Assembly: GCF_007859945.1 (NCBI RefSeq)
Contig: NZ_SJPQ01000004.1
Coordinates: 248,001 to 312,000 of the forward strand
From: Pseudobythopirellula maris
Lineage (GTDB): Bacteria; Planctomycetota; Planctomycetia; Pirellulales; Lacipirellulaceae
Direction of reading: 5' to 3'
Length of the DNA stretch: 64,000 nt
Part shown: in pieces, positions 35,288 through 42,888 of the stretch
How the letters are laid out: the number at the start of each line of letters is the position of its first letter
Position numbering within the stretch: position 1 is the stretch's first letter
Notes under the pieces: generated by a model
The model's input: only the letters and a program-made list of their open reading frames with translations
Database searches by the model: none
What the model was told of the DNA's origin: nothing
Program-made: the position numbers and the translations under genes

Positions 35288-36359
35288 TAGCCTCGGGCTC
35301 CGCAGGACGCACCAGCGGCTCCCTGACGCCCTCAGCCGCAGGCAGACGCCCCTTGAGTGTCTCGGCGATTCGATAGCCCGCCTGGACCGCCCGGTGCTTA
35401 GAAGTGATCCCAGCGTCTCGGAGATACTTGGTCGGTAGCTCGAGCTTGTGCAGCCTCGGCGAGCCATCCGCCGCCGTGATGGGGGCGAGCACGGCATCGG
35501 TGTAGACCATGGCACGAGCTAGGCGCCACGAATCTACCGCCCACTGCTTGGGCTCCAGCTCAGCAGCGGCGGCCTTGCCCGACTCGGCGTGCTCTTGCAC
35601 GAGGTCTAAGGCTTCCTTGCGGACCCGGTTGAAGTCGGTTCGCCTGGGCAGAATCGCCCGATCCCACAACGCGTGGAGGTCGCCGCCATGGCCACGCACG
35701 GGAATCGAGTTACCACCTCGGTCACCAGCGGGGAACCGACCGACCGAGTAGAGCGCTGACGAGTGGAGCGGCTGGTGAACGTCGCCGGCCAAGTGCAGGA
35801 ACCAGCACAACGACACCGCCTTCGCCTGCCGGTCGGTTGCCGGGTCGTCGATGATCCGCAGGCTGTTGCCGATCGCCTGCACCACGTTCTGGTTGCGGTC
35901 GTCGCGGTCGTCGGTCGGCTCGGTCTCTCGGTTGTTCGTCAGCTTGCCGGCCAGGGCGTCGCGGTCGGAGTCGCTCAGGAAGACCCACAGATTGACGTAG
36001 TGCCACGTCGACCGCCCGTAGCGTCGCACGTCGTCGCGGGTCACCTGCCCACGGGCCGAACGAACCTGATCGGGCCACGTGCCCGCATGGGCGAAGATCC
36101 ACGCGTCTATCTCCGCATCGGAGCCGGCCCACACGTTCGAAGGCATCGAGCCGAGGAAGTGCTGCTCGAAGCGGGGGTGATCCCGCAGCAGGTCGATCGC
36201 GGCGGCTTGGTCGGCTTCGGCTAGCTGTGACCATGCGACTAGGTCGATTGTCTGGTGACCGGGGCCGTTCCAGGCGTGTGCAATCGACACTGTAAGCAAT
36301 GCGACTGCATATGCACTTGGGAAAGGCAAAAAGCTGAGGGTGAAGGTGGCGACGCGCAT
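35259..36359 (-). CDS. Secreted S1/P1-type nuclease
   Basis: 366 residues from ATG 36359; a longer frame starts at 36407 but lacks a better signal peptide. After the signal peptide the mature N-terminus is AWNGPGHQTIDLVAW, supplying the N-terminal Trp and His metal ligands of the family. Other zinc ligands are in STWHYVNL, FLHLAGDVHQPLHSS and GGDLHALWD. Three zinc ions cut single-stranded DNA or RNA and remove 3' phosphates. The family is about 280-330 residues, so this one is slightly long, with a loose Pro/Glu-rich tail. It sits inside the integrative element, an unusual place for a secreted nuclease. Confidence 0.9.
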   Translation of the reverse strand: MRVATFTLSFLPFPSAYAVALLTVSIAHAWNGPGHQTIDLVAWSQLAEADQAAAIDLLRDHPRFEQHFLGSMPSNVWAGSDAEIDAWIFAHAGTWPDQVRSARGQVTRDDVRRYGRSTWHYVNLWVFLSDSDRDALAGKLTNNRETEPTDDRDDRNQNVVQAIGNSLRIIDDPATDRQAKAVSLCWFLHLAGDVHQPLHSSALYSVGRFPAGDRGGNSIPVRGHGGDLHALWDRAILPRRTDFNRVRKEALDLVQEHAESGKAAAAELEPKQWAVDSWRLARAMVYTDAVLAPITAADGSPRLHKLELPTKYLRDAGITSKHRAVQAGYRIAETLKGRLPAAEGVREPLVRPAEPEASGGGAGQQE

Positions 36360-36428
36360 TAGAGCAGGATAGCCTAAGCGTGGGTGCTGTTGACGAATCC
36401 TTTGCATTTCCCTGGCGAAAGCGGCCCA

Positions 36429-37115
36429 ATGTCTGACGAAATTGATACCTCATCCCACGCCCCTATCATCCTCTCTGAGATCCTCCGGCTTCACCGATGG
36501 GCAGGTGGTGACATTGTCAGAATGGATCGAATCTTCGGCCTAGCGCGCGGGTTCGAATCTGTTTTAGAGCAAGAGCGGGAATCGTTTGGGATTAGTCGTG
36601 AAACTCAAGATCGAGTCGAAGACATGCTAGAGGATGTTGAGAGTGGGAGACAGAGCCCCAAAGGCTTAGCGATCAAACAGCGCCTGATCAGTGATCAAAT
36701 TGACGAAACGGTTGCCGGAGATGTCATCCAGCTATGCATTCTCCAGAGCAGATTTCTGGATGCAGCTAAAAAACTGACCGAGGCATCCTCGCATTTTTCC
36801 TACCTAAGATCGAAAGATGCGGTGCTCCCCCAATGGCTTGGCGCCACCCACTTTATGGAGTTGGTGGACCGCACCGAAGGCACCCACAAGAAGATGCAAG
36901 GCTGCTATGCAGCATCCGTTCCACGAATCGGAGAGATTATGACCCCAGAGAACGGCCCCCCCATGAAGGTCGTGGACGTGGAGTGGGTTATGATACCCCA
37001 GGGCGACAGGGAGTCGCAGCGCCAATGTGTTCTCGTGCCTCATGTTTACCTCGAAAACGAATCTGATGATGAGGAGGCCGAGGCGTTGGTCGATCAAGGT
37101 GACGCAGCCCACTAG
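36429..37115 (+). CDS. Hypothetical protein of the integrative element
   Basis: 228 residues from ATG 36429; an upstream GTG at 36384 is weaker. The sequence is mostly helical and acidic (VLEQERESFGISRETQDRV, DMLEDVESGRQSPKGLAIK), has no signal peptide or membrane helix and ends with an acidic tail (ENESDDEEAEALVDQ). No family recognised. Codon use is more AT-rich than in flanking chromosomal genes, consistent with transfer. It is divergent from the S1/P1 nuclease gene. Confidence 0.65.
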   Translation: MSDEIDTSSHAPIILSEILRLHRWAGGDIVRMDRIFGLARGFESVLEQERESFGISRETQDRVEDMLEDVESGRQSPKGLAIKQRLISDQIDETVAGDVIQLCILQSRFLDAAKKLTEASSHFSYLRSKDAVLPQWLGATHFMELVDRTEGTHKKMQGCYAASVPRIGEIMTPENGPPMKVVDVEWVMIPQGDRESQRQCVLVPHVYLENESDDEEAEALVDQGDAAH

Positions 37116-37438
37116 GGACTCCCACCATGGCCAGAATCCGCTATTTTGGGAACTGACAATCCAAGCCGTCGCGCATGGCGGCACAGCTGGATAGCCTGCC
37201 ACTCTGTGGCACCGCTCGTGAAAACTTCTTGCCAATCCCTACCGGGGGAGTGGGGGGCTGTGCGCTGCTTCTAGCCGCCCCCTGTTTTCCGGTACAATAC
37301 CGGCAAGCCGAGACGCTCTCGGCCTTCTAGACACAATTGACCAACTAGCGGGGTAGCTCCTCGCGTCGCGGCCTCGGCGGCTATGTCCCTCCCCAGGGCG
37401 GCCGTCGAGGCGGCGGGTTGGCACTGGGGAGACAGAGC
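37116..37438. promoter_or_regulatory. Intergenic region with a short perfect inverted repeat
   Basis: About 320 bp without a gene. It contains CCGGTA-CAA-TACCGG (37289-37303), a perfect 6-bp inverted repeat overlapping a TACAAT box, which could be an operator on a promoter for the plus-strand gene at 37439. Nothing else stands out. Confidence 0.35.
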
Positions 37439-38596
37439 GTGGATGACCACCATGGGCTTCGGGCCGTCAAAAGAGAGCTTCGTGCACTTGCCAAGATTGC
37501 GTCCGTACGCAGTGACAACGACGAACACGCGGTCCTGATCTGGCTCGGCAAAGCAGACGATGATGCTACGCCAGAGGTGCTACGAGGTGACTTCGCCGTA
37601 TTTCCTGCAAGGTGGGCACAGTACCCACTTCACGGCGGAGAAGATCGGCGGCAAGTCTGGCTTCCGGAGGGCTACGAAAGCCTTTTCCAGGAGCAAATCA
37701 TGGCTTTGCGCTCCCTGGGCAAGGCGTGCAGACTAGCAGCTGAGCCAGTAAAGAAAGCGATCTTCCCCCGCTGGTGCACGCACCACCTGTCGTCGCTTGG
37801 CGAACCTAACCCCCGATACGCCGATTTTGCTGACGAGGTCTATGCGATCGAAGCGTTATTCAACAAGCACGATCATGTGGTAGAGGAAGCCCGCCGCGCC
37901 GATGGCTGGGCTGCATGTTCCTTTTCCCTTTGGCCCAAAGTCGCCGAGCACTGTGAGCGTCTGCAAGTCAGACTCACGGGTCAATTACAGCCATGCTTTG
38001 AAGCTCACCCCCCCTGTTGCTGCGTGGTGGGCCAAAGAGAAGAGTCGCAGCGCGACAAATCGCTGGAGGAACTTACAGGCATAATCGGCAACGCGATGCA
38101 TACCTGGCCGATTAGCGACGACGGACCATATGACCCTATGGATATTGTCGAGCAGATCGAGCACGACTTGCGATCTGCCGGTCTATGCCCGCCACATTTC
38201 TCGGACCCAGCTATACCTAGCCTCTACGCACGGCGGGGCGACTCTGACCACGTGCAGCGAGAACACCGCAGGAAATTCCATCAATTCCTAGATGAGTGTA
38301 ATGCCCGCGTCCATGAAGCCGGAAAGGTGGCCAAGCCCAAGAAAGCTAAGGCCAAGAAGCCAGGCCCAAAGACCGATGACGAGACCGACCTGGCTTGTTT
38401 TGTAGCAGTGAAAGCCTATCGCGATTCTTGCTCTCGCAAAAGCAAAGGCGTAAACCGCCGCCCACTGAAAGCTAACTTCTGGGATTGGATGTTAGAGTCT
38501 GAGCACGATTGTGGATCGGCCAAAACAGCAGATGATGCTTACAAACACGCGAAGAATTACGCCGCGAGGCAGGTGGCTGAGACGGCTAGTGCCTAG
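37439..38596 (+). CDS. Hypothetical protein with Lys/Ala/Pro-rich hinge
   Basis: 385 residues. The start is set at GTG 37439 because it has GGGGAGA about six bases upstream; an in-frame TTG lies at 37418. Two parts are visible: a mixed alpha/beta N-terminal 290 residues with several Cys and His (PRWCTHHL, AHPPCCCVVGQ) and, after a basic hinge (KPKKAKAKKPGPK, about 308-320), a compact C-terminal 60-residue helical domain (FVAVKAYRDSCSRKSKGV, ANFWDWMLESEHDCG). No catalytic motif or family recognised. A strong intrinsic terminator follows at 38670. Confidence 0.65.
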   Translation: MDDHHGLRAVKRELRALAKIASVRSDNDEHAVLIWLGKADDDATPEVLRGDFAVFPARWAQYPLHGGEDRRQVWLPEGYESLFQEQIMALRSLGKACRLAAEPVKKAIFPRWCTHHLSSLGEPNPRYADFADEVYAIEALFNKHDHVVEEARRADGWAACSFSLWPKVAEHCERLQVRLTGQLQPCFEAHPPCCCVVGQREESQRDKSLEELTGIIGNAMHTWPISDDGPYDPMDIVEQIEHDLRSAGLCPPHFSDPAIPSLYARRGDSDHVQREHRRKFHQFLDECNARVHEAGKVAKPKKAKAKKPGPKTDDETDLACFVAVKAYRDSCSRKSKGVNRRPLKANFWDWMLESEHDCGSAKTADDAYKHAKNYAARQVAETASA

Positions 38597-38608
38597 ATTC
38601 GGGGCGGA

Positions 38609-38739
38609 ATCCGAATTGCCGCCCAAATTCCGATCTCGGACCTGAAAAAAAACCCACTACTTCTCCGCTATGGGGCACGTGCGAAAGCGCGGGCCCCATT
38701 CTTTTTTGCGGTCCGAATTCCTGTCACGGCAATTCGGAT
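38609..38739. promoter_or_regulatory. 13-bp inverted repeat pair upstream of the HTH operon
   Basis: ATCCGAATTGCCG at 38609-38621 returns in inverted form, CGGCAATTCGGAT, at 38727-38739. A further partial copy (TCCGAATT) is at 38712-38719. The arms flank the terminator at 38670-38707 and lie 70-200 bp upstream of the HTH gene start. Repeated half-sites in front of a MerR/excisionase-type gene suggest an operator. Confidence 0.5.
38670..38707 (+). terminator. Intrinsic terminator of the 37439-38596 gene
   Basis: The arms ATGGGGC-A-CGTGC and GCGCG-G-GCCCCAT pair around a GAAA tetraloop (38670-38699), with one A/G mismatch and one G-U pair, and are followed by TCTTTTTT (38700-38707). A GNRA-capped GC stem plus a T-run is a textbook Rho-independent terminator on the plus strand. 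It separates the unknown gene at 37439 from the downstream HTH/replication operon. Confidence 0.85.
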
Positions 38740-38811
38740 GCGAGGCCTCGGTCTACTTGGGCCATGCGAGTTCACGGTTCACGCAAAGCCACCGAGATCA
38801 TGAGGCCAGCC

Positions 38812-39012
38812 ATGCCGACTCTTTTTACCCTCGGAGATATCGCCCGAGCCCTTGGCATAGACAAGGACAGGGTCCGCTACATCATCGAGTCACGCCAAAT
38901 CGAGCCGGTTGGGCGGGCTGCGCACTTTCGACTTTTCGACGAAGACGGTCGAAATGCCGTCAGTGCAGCCGAGAAGGCCATGACTGCCCAGCGGGAGGCT
39001 GTCGCCCCGTGA
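38812..39012 (+). CDS. MerR/HTH-type small DNA-binding protein
   Basis: 66 residues from ATG 38812, chosen for TGAGG six bases upstream; in-frame ATGs at 38764 and 38800 give longer versions. PTLFTLGDIARALGIDKDRVRYIIESR is a winged helix-turn-helix of the MerR/excisionase kind, and IEPVGRAAHFRLFDEDG continues the wing. Likely a regulator or recombination directionality factor of the element. Its stop overlaps the next start (GTGA at 39009-39012), so it opens a compact operon of replication genes. Confidence 0.75.
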   Translation: MPTLFTLGDIARALGIDKDRVRYIIESRQIEPVGRAAHFRLFDEDGRNAVSAAEKAMTAQREAVAP

Positions 39013-39287
39013 CCCTCACACTTGATCCCACCGACCTGGACGCTCTCGCAGATCGCGTCGCCAAGAAGCTCTCCGCGAGCTTGCGGCCCTCGCTGCCCAA
39101 GGCCTCGGCAGTCGCTGCCCCCGCCAAGCTGGCATTCTCGATTCGCGAAGCAGCACACCTGCTGAGCCTCGGCGAGCGGACCGTGGCGGACGCGGTGGCG
39201 TCGGGAGCGATCGCGTCGACCAAGATCGGCCGGCTAAGGCGGATCAATCGGGCGGAGCTAGAGCGGATCGCCAGAGAAGGAATTTGA
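39009..39287 (+). CDS. Excisionase-family HTH protein
   Basis: 92 residues from GTG 39009, which overlaps the previous stop by four bases. The N-terminal half is a linker (VTLTLDPTDLDALADRVAKKL); the C-terminal half is the helix-turn-helix-17 excisionase fold: LAFSIREAAHLLSLGERTVADAV, ASGAIASTKIGRLRRINRAEL. Such proteins bend att-site DNA to favour excision, or repress. A long frame starting at 38670 through this region is not the gene. Together with the upstream HTH gene it forms a possible two-regulator module. Confidence 0.82.
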   Translation: MTLTLDPTDLDALADRVAKKLSASLRPSLPKASAVAAPAKLAFSIREAAHLLSLGERTVADAVASGAIASTKIGRLRRINRAELERIAREGI

Positions 39288-39316
39288 CCACTAGCCCGGC
39301 GGGTCGGCACGAAAAA

Positions 39317-39348
39317 GCCCGGCCCCGCGGACCAGGCGGAAGCCGGGC
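39317..39348. promoter_or_regulatory. Hairpin in leader of 39368 gene
   Basis: GCCCGGC (39317-39323) and GCCGGGC (39342-39348) form a 7-bp stem with an 18-base loop, preceded by AAAAA. On the minus strand that would read as stem plus T-run, so it could stop antisense transcription; on the plus strand it lies in the leader 19 bp before the ATG and 7 bp before the ribosome binding site. Confidence 0.4.
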
Positions 39349-39367
39349 AAATCGAAAGGAATCAGCA

Positions 39368-39721
39368 ATGAGTAAGTCTATCACAGAGAACGCGGCCGGT
39401 CATAGTCGCAAGCAGACTATCAGGGTTTGCAACCATCGCACCATCTACGGCGATAAGGCCTCGGCAATCACTTGCCGGCACAAACGGCGTCGCCATCGGC
39501 TCACATCGGCCGAGATTCACCGCCGCTATGGGGCTCTCACTAAGGGCTTACCGGCCCCTACGCATGCGATCTTCGTCAGCCGATCTGGCAAGCTGCAACG
39601 CTTGGATGACCGGGGCGACGCCTACCAGCTCTTCGTGGGGGAGCCCGATCACGTGCGGGTGACGCTGGCTCGACTGCTATTCGCTATCGACGCCGTTCTC
39701 TGCGGGGGGGCGTCACGATGA
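39368..39721 (+). CDS. Hypothetical protein of the replication operon
   Basis: 117 residues from ATG 39368, preceded by AAAGGAA at good distance; the open frame from 39284 lacks a site. Basic N-terminal half with Cys and His (RVCNHRTIYGDKASAITCRHKRRRHRL could hold a metal), then a mixed domain (HAIFVSRSGKLQRLDD, HVRVTLARLLFAIDAV). No family recognised. Its stop overlaps the next ATG (ATGA at 39718). Confidence 0.65.
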   Translation: MSKSITENAAGHSRKQTIRVCNHRTIYGDKASAITCRHKRRRHRLTSAEIHRRYGALTKGLPAPTHAIFVSRSGKLQRLDDRGDAYQLFVGEPDHVRVTLARLLFAIDAVLCGGASR

Positions 39722-39897
39722 GCAAGACCCACACGCCAGAAGTTCACGAAGTGCCCCCGTTCGTCGTTCGTCACCTCGAGCACAAACTCTACGTGCTATC
39801 CCGACAATGCCCCTACTGGCATCGCCGCCTGCTGGCGGACCTGATGCGCAAGCAGGCGGACGCCCTCGATGACGAGTGCGGGGAGGCTGGCCGATGA
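39718..39897 (+). CDS. Small hypothetical protein coupled to replication gene
   Basis: 59 residues, too short for most gene callers. ATG 39718 overlaps the previous stop by four bases and its own stop overlaps the next ATG (39894) by four, so it is embedded in a translationally coupled series. Sequence MSKTHTPEVHEVPPFVVRHL then EHKLYVLSRQCPYWHRRLLA and a charged end. No family recognised; the overlaps on both sides argue that it is real. Confidence 0.65.
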   Translation: MSKTHTPEVHEVPPFVVRHLEHKLYVLSRQCPYWHRRLLADLMRKQADALDDECGEAGR

Positions 39898-42002
39898 TCG
39901 CCGAAGTGAATGGGGTCGCCACCGTCCGCAAATTGTTCGATTCTCACCTGCGAGAGCTAGCCGAGTCGGGCATCGACCAAGCCACCGCCGAGGCGGCCGG
40001 CGTCTATTCGGAGCACGACGCTAAGAAATTGGCGGCGCTGGTCGGGTGGAAAAGCTGGCCACAACGGTACGGGCACGGGCTTGTGTTCGAGTACCGCGAT
40101 CTTGACGGCAACCTGCGGTTCTGCCGCGTGAAGCCGGAACGACCGCCCGAGCGGAACGGCAAGCCGGCCAAGTACCTGCAACCTGGCGGCGAGAAGTCAC
40201 GAGCCTACTTCCCGCCCGGCGTCAGTTCGCGTCTCGCTGGCGACGGCGTCGAGGTGGTCATCACAGAAGGCGAGAAGAAAGCCCTTTCCGCGACCAAGCA
40301 CGGGTTCTCGACGATCGGGCTCTCGGGTGTCTGGAATTTCAAGCCGGGCGGACGGGTGAGCGTGCTGCTGCCCGACCTCGAGCGGATCAACTGGCACGGC
40401 CGCAAGGTGTTCATCGCCTTCGACTCCGACTCCACGGAGAACGCATCGGTCGCTTCGGCCGAACAAGTCCTGTCTGCGACGCTCAAGAGTAAGGGCGCCA
40501 TCGTCAAAGTGGTTCGCATCCCCGCCAGCAAGCCGGGCGACAAGCAGGGGCTCGATGACTTCATCGTCAGCAGCGGCGCCCCGGCACTGCGGAAGTTGAT
40601 GGACGAGGCCGGCGAGCCGGAGCCGGTCGACCCGGGCACGCTCCGTGGCTCAATCGCCGACATCGACCCGTCCGACGTGGCACGAATGTTCCTCAAGTCG
40701 CTCACCGTCGACGAACTGCCGAGGCTTAGATTCTGGCTCGGCGAGTTCTGGCACTGGTCGGGTTACAGTTACCACAAGACGCCCGATCACGACCTCAGGG
40801 CCAAGCTGGTCGAGTACATGGACCGCGAGTTCCTCGGCGTGAAACGGGGCCACGTTTCGGACGTGCTGGAGCACTTGAAGTCCCAGACGCTTCTGCCCGC
40901 TCACCGCACGGCTCCGTGCTGGCTCGACCTGCCCGACGCCAAGCGGCCCGATCCGAGCGAGTGCGTGGCGACACGCTCGGGCATCGTTCACCTGCCCGCG
41001 TTCGTCGACGGCTCATCCAATCACCTGATCCCCGCCACGCCGAGATACTTCTCGACCGTAGCGGCCGACTACGCGTTCGATCCCAAGGCCCCGATGCCCA
41101 AGCACTGGCAGGCGTTCCTCGGGTCTCTGTGGGCGAATGACCCGCACAGCATCCAAACCTTGCAGGAGTGGTTCGGCTATTGCCTGACGGCCGACACACG
41201 GCAGCAGAAGGCCCTTCTCGTCATCGGTCCCAAACGGAGCGGCAAGGGGACGATCGCACGTGTTCTCTCGGGTCTGATCGGCGAGGGCAACGTCGCGGGG
41301 CCCACGCTGTCGAGCATCGCCACCAACTTCGGCATCTGGCCACTGATCGGCAAGCCGCTGGCCATCATTTCCGACGCCCGCTTCTCGTCTCGCCTCGATT
41401 CCGCCGTGGTGGTCGAGCGGCTGTTGAGCATCACCGGTGAGGATCGCCAGACGATCGACCGGAAGAACATGCAGCCTATCGAGTGCAAGCTGCCGACCCG
41501 GTTCATGATCCTGACCAACGAGCTGCCGAGGCTCAGGGATTCGAGCGGTGCGTTCGCCAGCCGATTCATCGTTCTGAACACGCCGGTCAGCCACTTCGGG
41601 GCCGAGGATCACGGTCTCACCGATCGGCTGTTGGGTGAGCTGCCCGGGATCTTCTGTTGGGCGGCAGCCGGCTGGGCTCGTCTCAGGGCTCAGGGCCGGT
41701 TCACCGTGCCACAATCGACCGAGGGGCTCGTCAGCCAACTGGCGGACCTATCGAGCCCCATATCGGCGTTCGTTCGGGATGCGTGTGTGGTCGGAGCCGA
41801 CGAGCGGGTGAAGGCCAATGACCTGTTCAAAGCCTGGAAGGACTGGTGCGAGGAAGCCAACCAGAAGCCGGGAGACGCCCCCCGTTTCGGTCGCGACCTC
41901 AGCGCCAACGTTCCCAGCGTGACCCGCATTCGAGGGCGTGAAGGCAATGAGCGACCCTATTTGTACACCGGTATCGGACTCGATTCGGATTTTAGGTCCT
42001 AG
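39894..42002 (+). CDS. Replication protein: TOPRIM-like primase plus SF3/D5-type helicase
   Basis: 702 residues from ATG 39894 (overlaps previous stop). The N-terminal 240 residues hold a DUF3854-type TOPRIM-like domain: VVITEGEKKALSATKHG (Glu motif) and KVFIAFDSDSTEN (D-x-D motif). The C-terminal 300 residues are a P4/D5-family helicase with Walker A GPKRSGKGT (about 443-451), Walker B-like PLAIISDARF, and sensor RFMILTNELPRL. Such proteins start replication of phages, satellites and plasmids by priming and unwinding at the origin. The last codons run into a repeat array at 41994-42105 that could be that origin. Confidence 0.88.
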   Translation: MIAEVNGVATVRKLFDSHLRELAESGIDQATAEAAGVYSEHDAKKLAALVGWKSWPQRYGHGLVFEYRDLDGNLRFCRVKPERPPERNGKPAKYLQPGGEKSRAYFPPGVSSRLAGDGVEVVITEGEKKALSATKHGFSTIGLSGVWNFKPGGRVSVLLPDLERINWHGRKVFIAFDSDSTENASVASAEQVLSATLKSKGAIVKVVRIPASKPGDKQGLDDFIVSSGAPALRKLMDEAGEPEPVDPGTLRGSIADIDPSDVARMFLKSLTVDELPRLRFWLGEFWHWSGYSYHKTPDHDLRAKLVEYMDREFLGVKRGHVSDVLEHLKSQTLLPAHRTAPCWLDLPDAKRPDPSECVATRSGIVHLPAFVDGSSNHLIPATPRYFSTVAADYAFDPKAPMPKHWQAFLGSLWANDPHSIQTLQEWFGYCLTADTRQQKALLVIGPKRSGKGTIARVLSGLIGEGNVAGPTLSSIATNFGIWPLIGKPLAIISDARFSSRLDSAVVVERLLSITGEDRQTIDRKNMQPIECKLPTRFMILTNELPRLRDSSGAFASRFIVLNTPVSHFGAEDHGLTDRLLGELPGIFCWAAAGWARLRAQGRFTVPQSTEGLVSQLADLSSPISAFVRDACVVGADERVKANDLFKAWKDWCEEANQKPGDAPRFGRDLSANVPSVTRIRGREGNERPYLYTGIGLDSDFRS

Positions 42003-42105
42003 AGGTCCTAGTCCTTTCCTTTGCACGCGAAGCGAATCATGTCACCCGTACATACATATGCCCCATTAGAGGTGCAATGGTCAGGTCCTAGGACCTCTAG
42101 GACCT
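41994..42105. repeat. Five-copy AGGTCCT repeat array, candidate replication origin
   Basis: AGGTCCT occurs at 41994, 42003 and 42083, and its complement AGGACCT at 42090 and 42099. Each pair is spaced 9 bp. The 16-bp arm at 41994-42009 is perfectly inverted at 42090-42105, and 42083-42096 is a perfect 14-bp palindrome. The array spans the stop codon of the replication gene and the start of the next small gene. Iteron-like repeats beside a replication initiator are the usual form of a plasmid or satellite origin; a regulatory hairpin is the other option. Confidence 0.65.
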
Positions 42106-42308
42106 ACGTCAATCCGTTCAAGCAACGCATCGCAAAACGATTGGCACGCCTCGGCGGACCACACCGAGCGAGCACCGCAAACGACGACCGAATCCACACA
42201 GCTGACCAAGCGGCCATCGACGCCGCACGAGAGCGAGCCGACCCGCACGGCTTCAAGGCCGAGAGCTACAGCCTGGCCGCCCTTGCCGAGCCCGAGACGC
42301 CGTTCTAG
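42039..42308 (+). CDS. Small hypothetical protein downstream of replication gene
   Basis: 89 residues from ATG 42039 (the frame also has TTG at 42021). Basic middle part (NPFKQRIAKRLARLGG) and a polar tail. Part of its N-terminal coding region coincides with the AGGTCCT repeat array, so the coding status is uncertain. No family recognised. Confidence 0.4.
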   Translation: MSPVHTYAPLEVQWSGPRTSRTYVNPFKQRIAKRLARLGGPHRASTANDDRIHTADQAAIDAARERADPHGFKAESYSLAALAEPETPF

Positions 42309-42420
42309 CCCATAAAGAGCCGGCCAGTGCGCCGCAATCGCACAGCCACCAACTAAACCGCACGAAACAGCGGGGCAGATTAGCCCCCCCACGAATCGAA
42401 CCCCGAACGAAGGAACGATA

Positions 42421-42816
42421 ATGACCCCTCAGATAGCACGGAACCACTACTCCAAAGCAGACGGCATGTTCGCCGCGATTGCTGCTCGGCACGGAGTCAC
42501 GGAGCCTACCACCACTGGGCAACGCCCTGATCCCAGAAGCCATCTGACGCCAGCCGAGCTGATTTTCGGCAGCCTACCGCCTCGGAATATCAAGCCGAGA
42601 ACCGTCGACAGAACGCGACCGCGGCATTCTGGCGACGAGATTCTAAGAACGCTCCTTGAGGGCACCGGAGTACCAACCGGAAAGGATGCCTCGGATCGGT
42701 ACGCTCGATTCTTCCAAGGAGTCAAAGCGATCGCCGAGAGTAGCCCGGCGATCGATGACTCGGAGAAGCTTCATAAAATCATCGAGCTAATCGCCCGATG
42801 CGAGCCCAGCGAATAG
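42421..42816 (+). CDS. Hypothetical protein of the integrative element
   Basis: 131 residues from ATG 42421, with GAAGGAACG upstream as ribosome binding site. Pattern: basic Pro-rich middle (PPRNIKPRTVDRTRPRHSG) between two helical ends (KADGMFAAIAARHG; FQGVKAIAESSPAIDD). No signal peptide, membrane helix or known motif. It lies between the repeat array and the coiled-coil gene on the same strand. Confidence 0.6.
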   Translation: MTPQIARNHYSKADGMFAAIAARHGVTEPTTTGQRPDPRSHLTPAELIFGSLPPRNIKPRTVDRTRPRHSGDEILRTLLEGTGVPTGKDASDRYARFFQGVKAIAESSPAIDDSEKLHKIIELIARCEPSE

Positions 42817-42888
42817 GACGCTTGCAAGAGTTACCGGGGAGCCGGTTCAAGATTGCCCGACCTGGCTGAAATGGTGTGAGGCCCTGCG

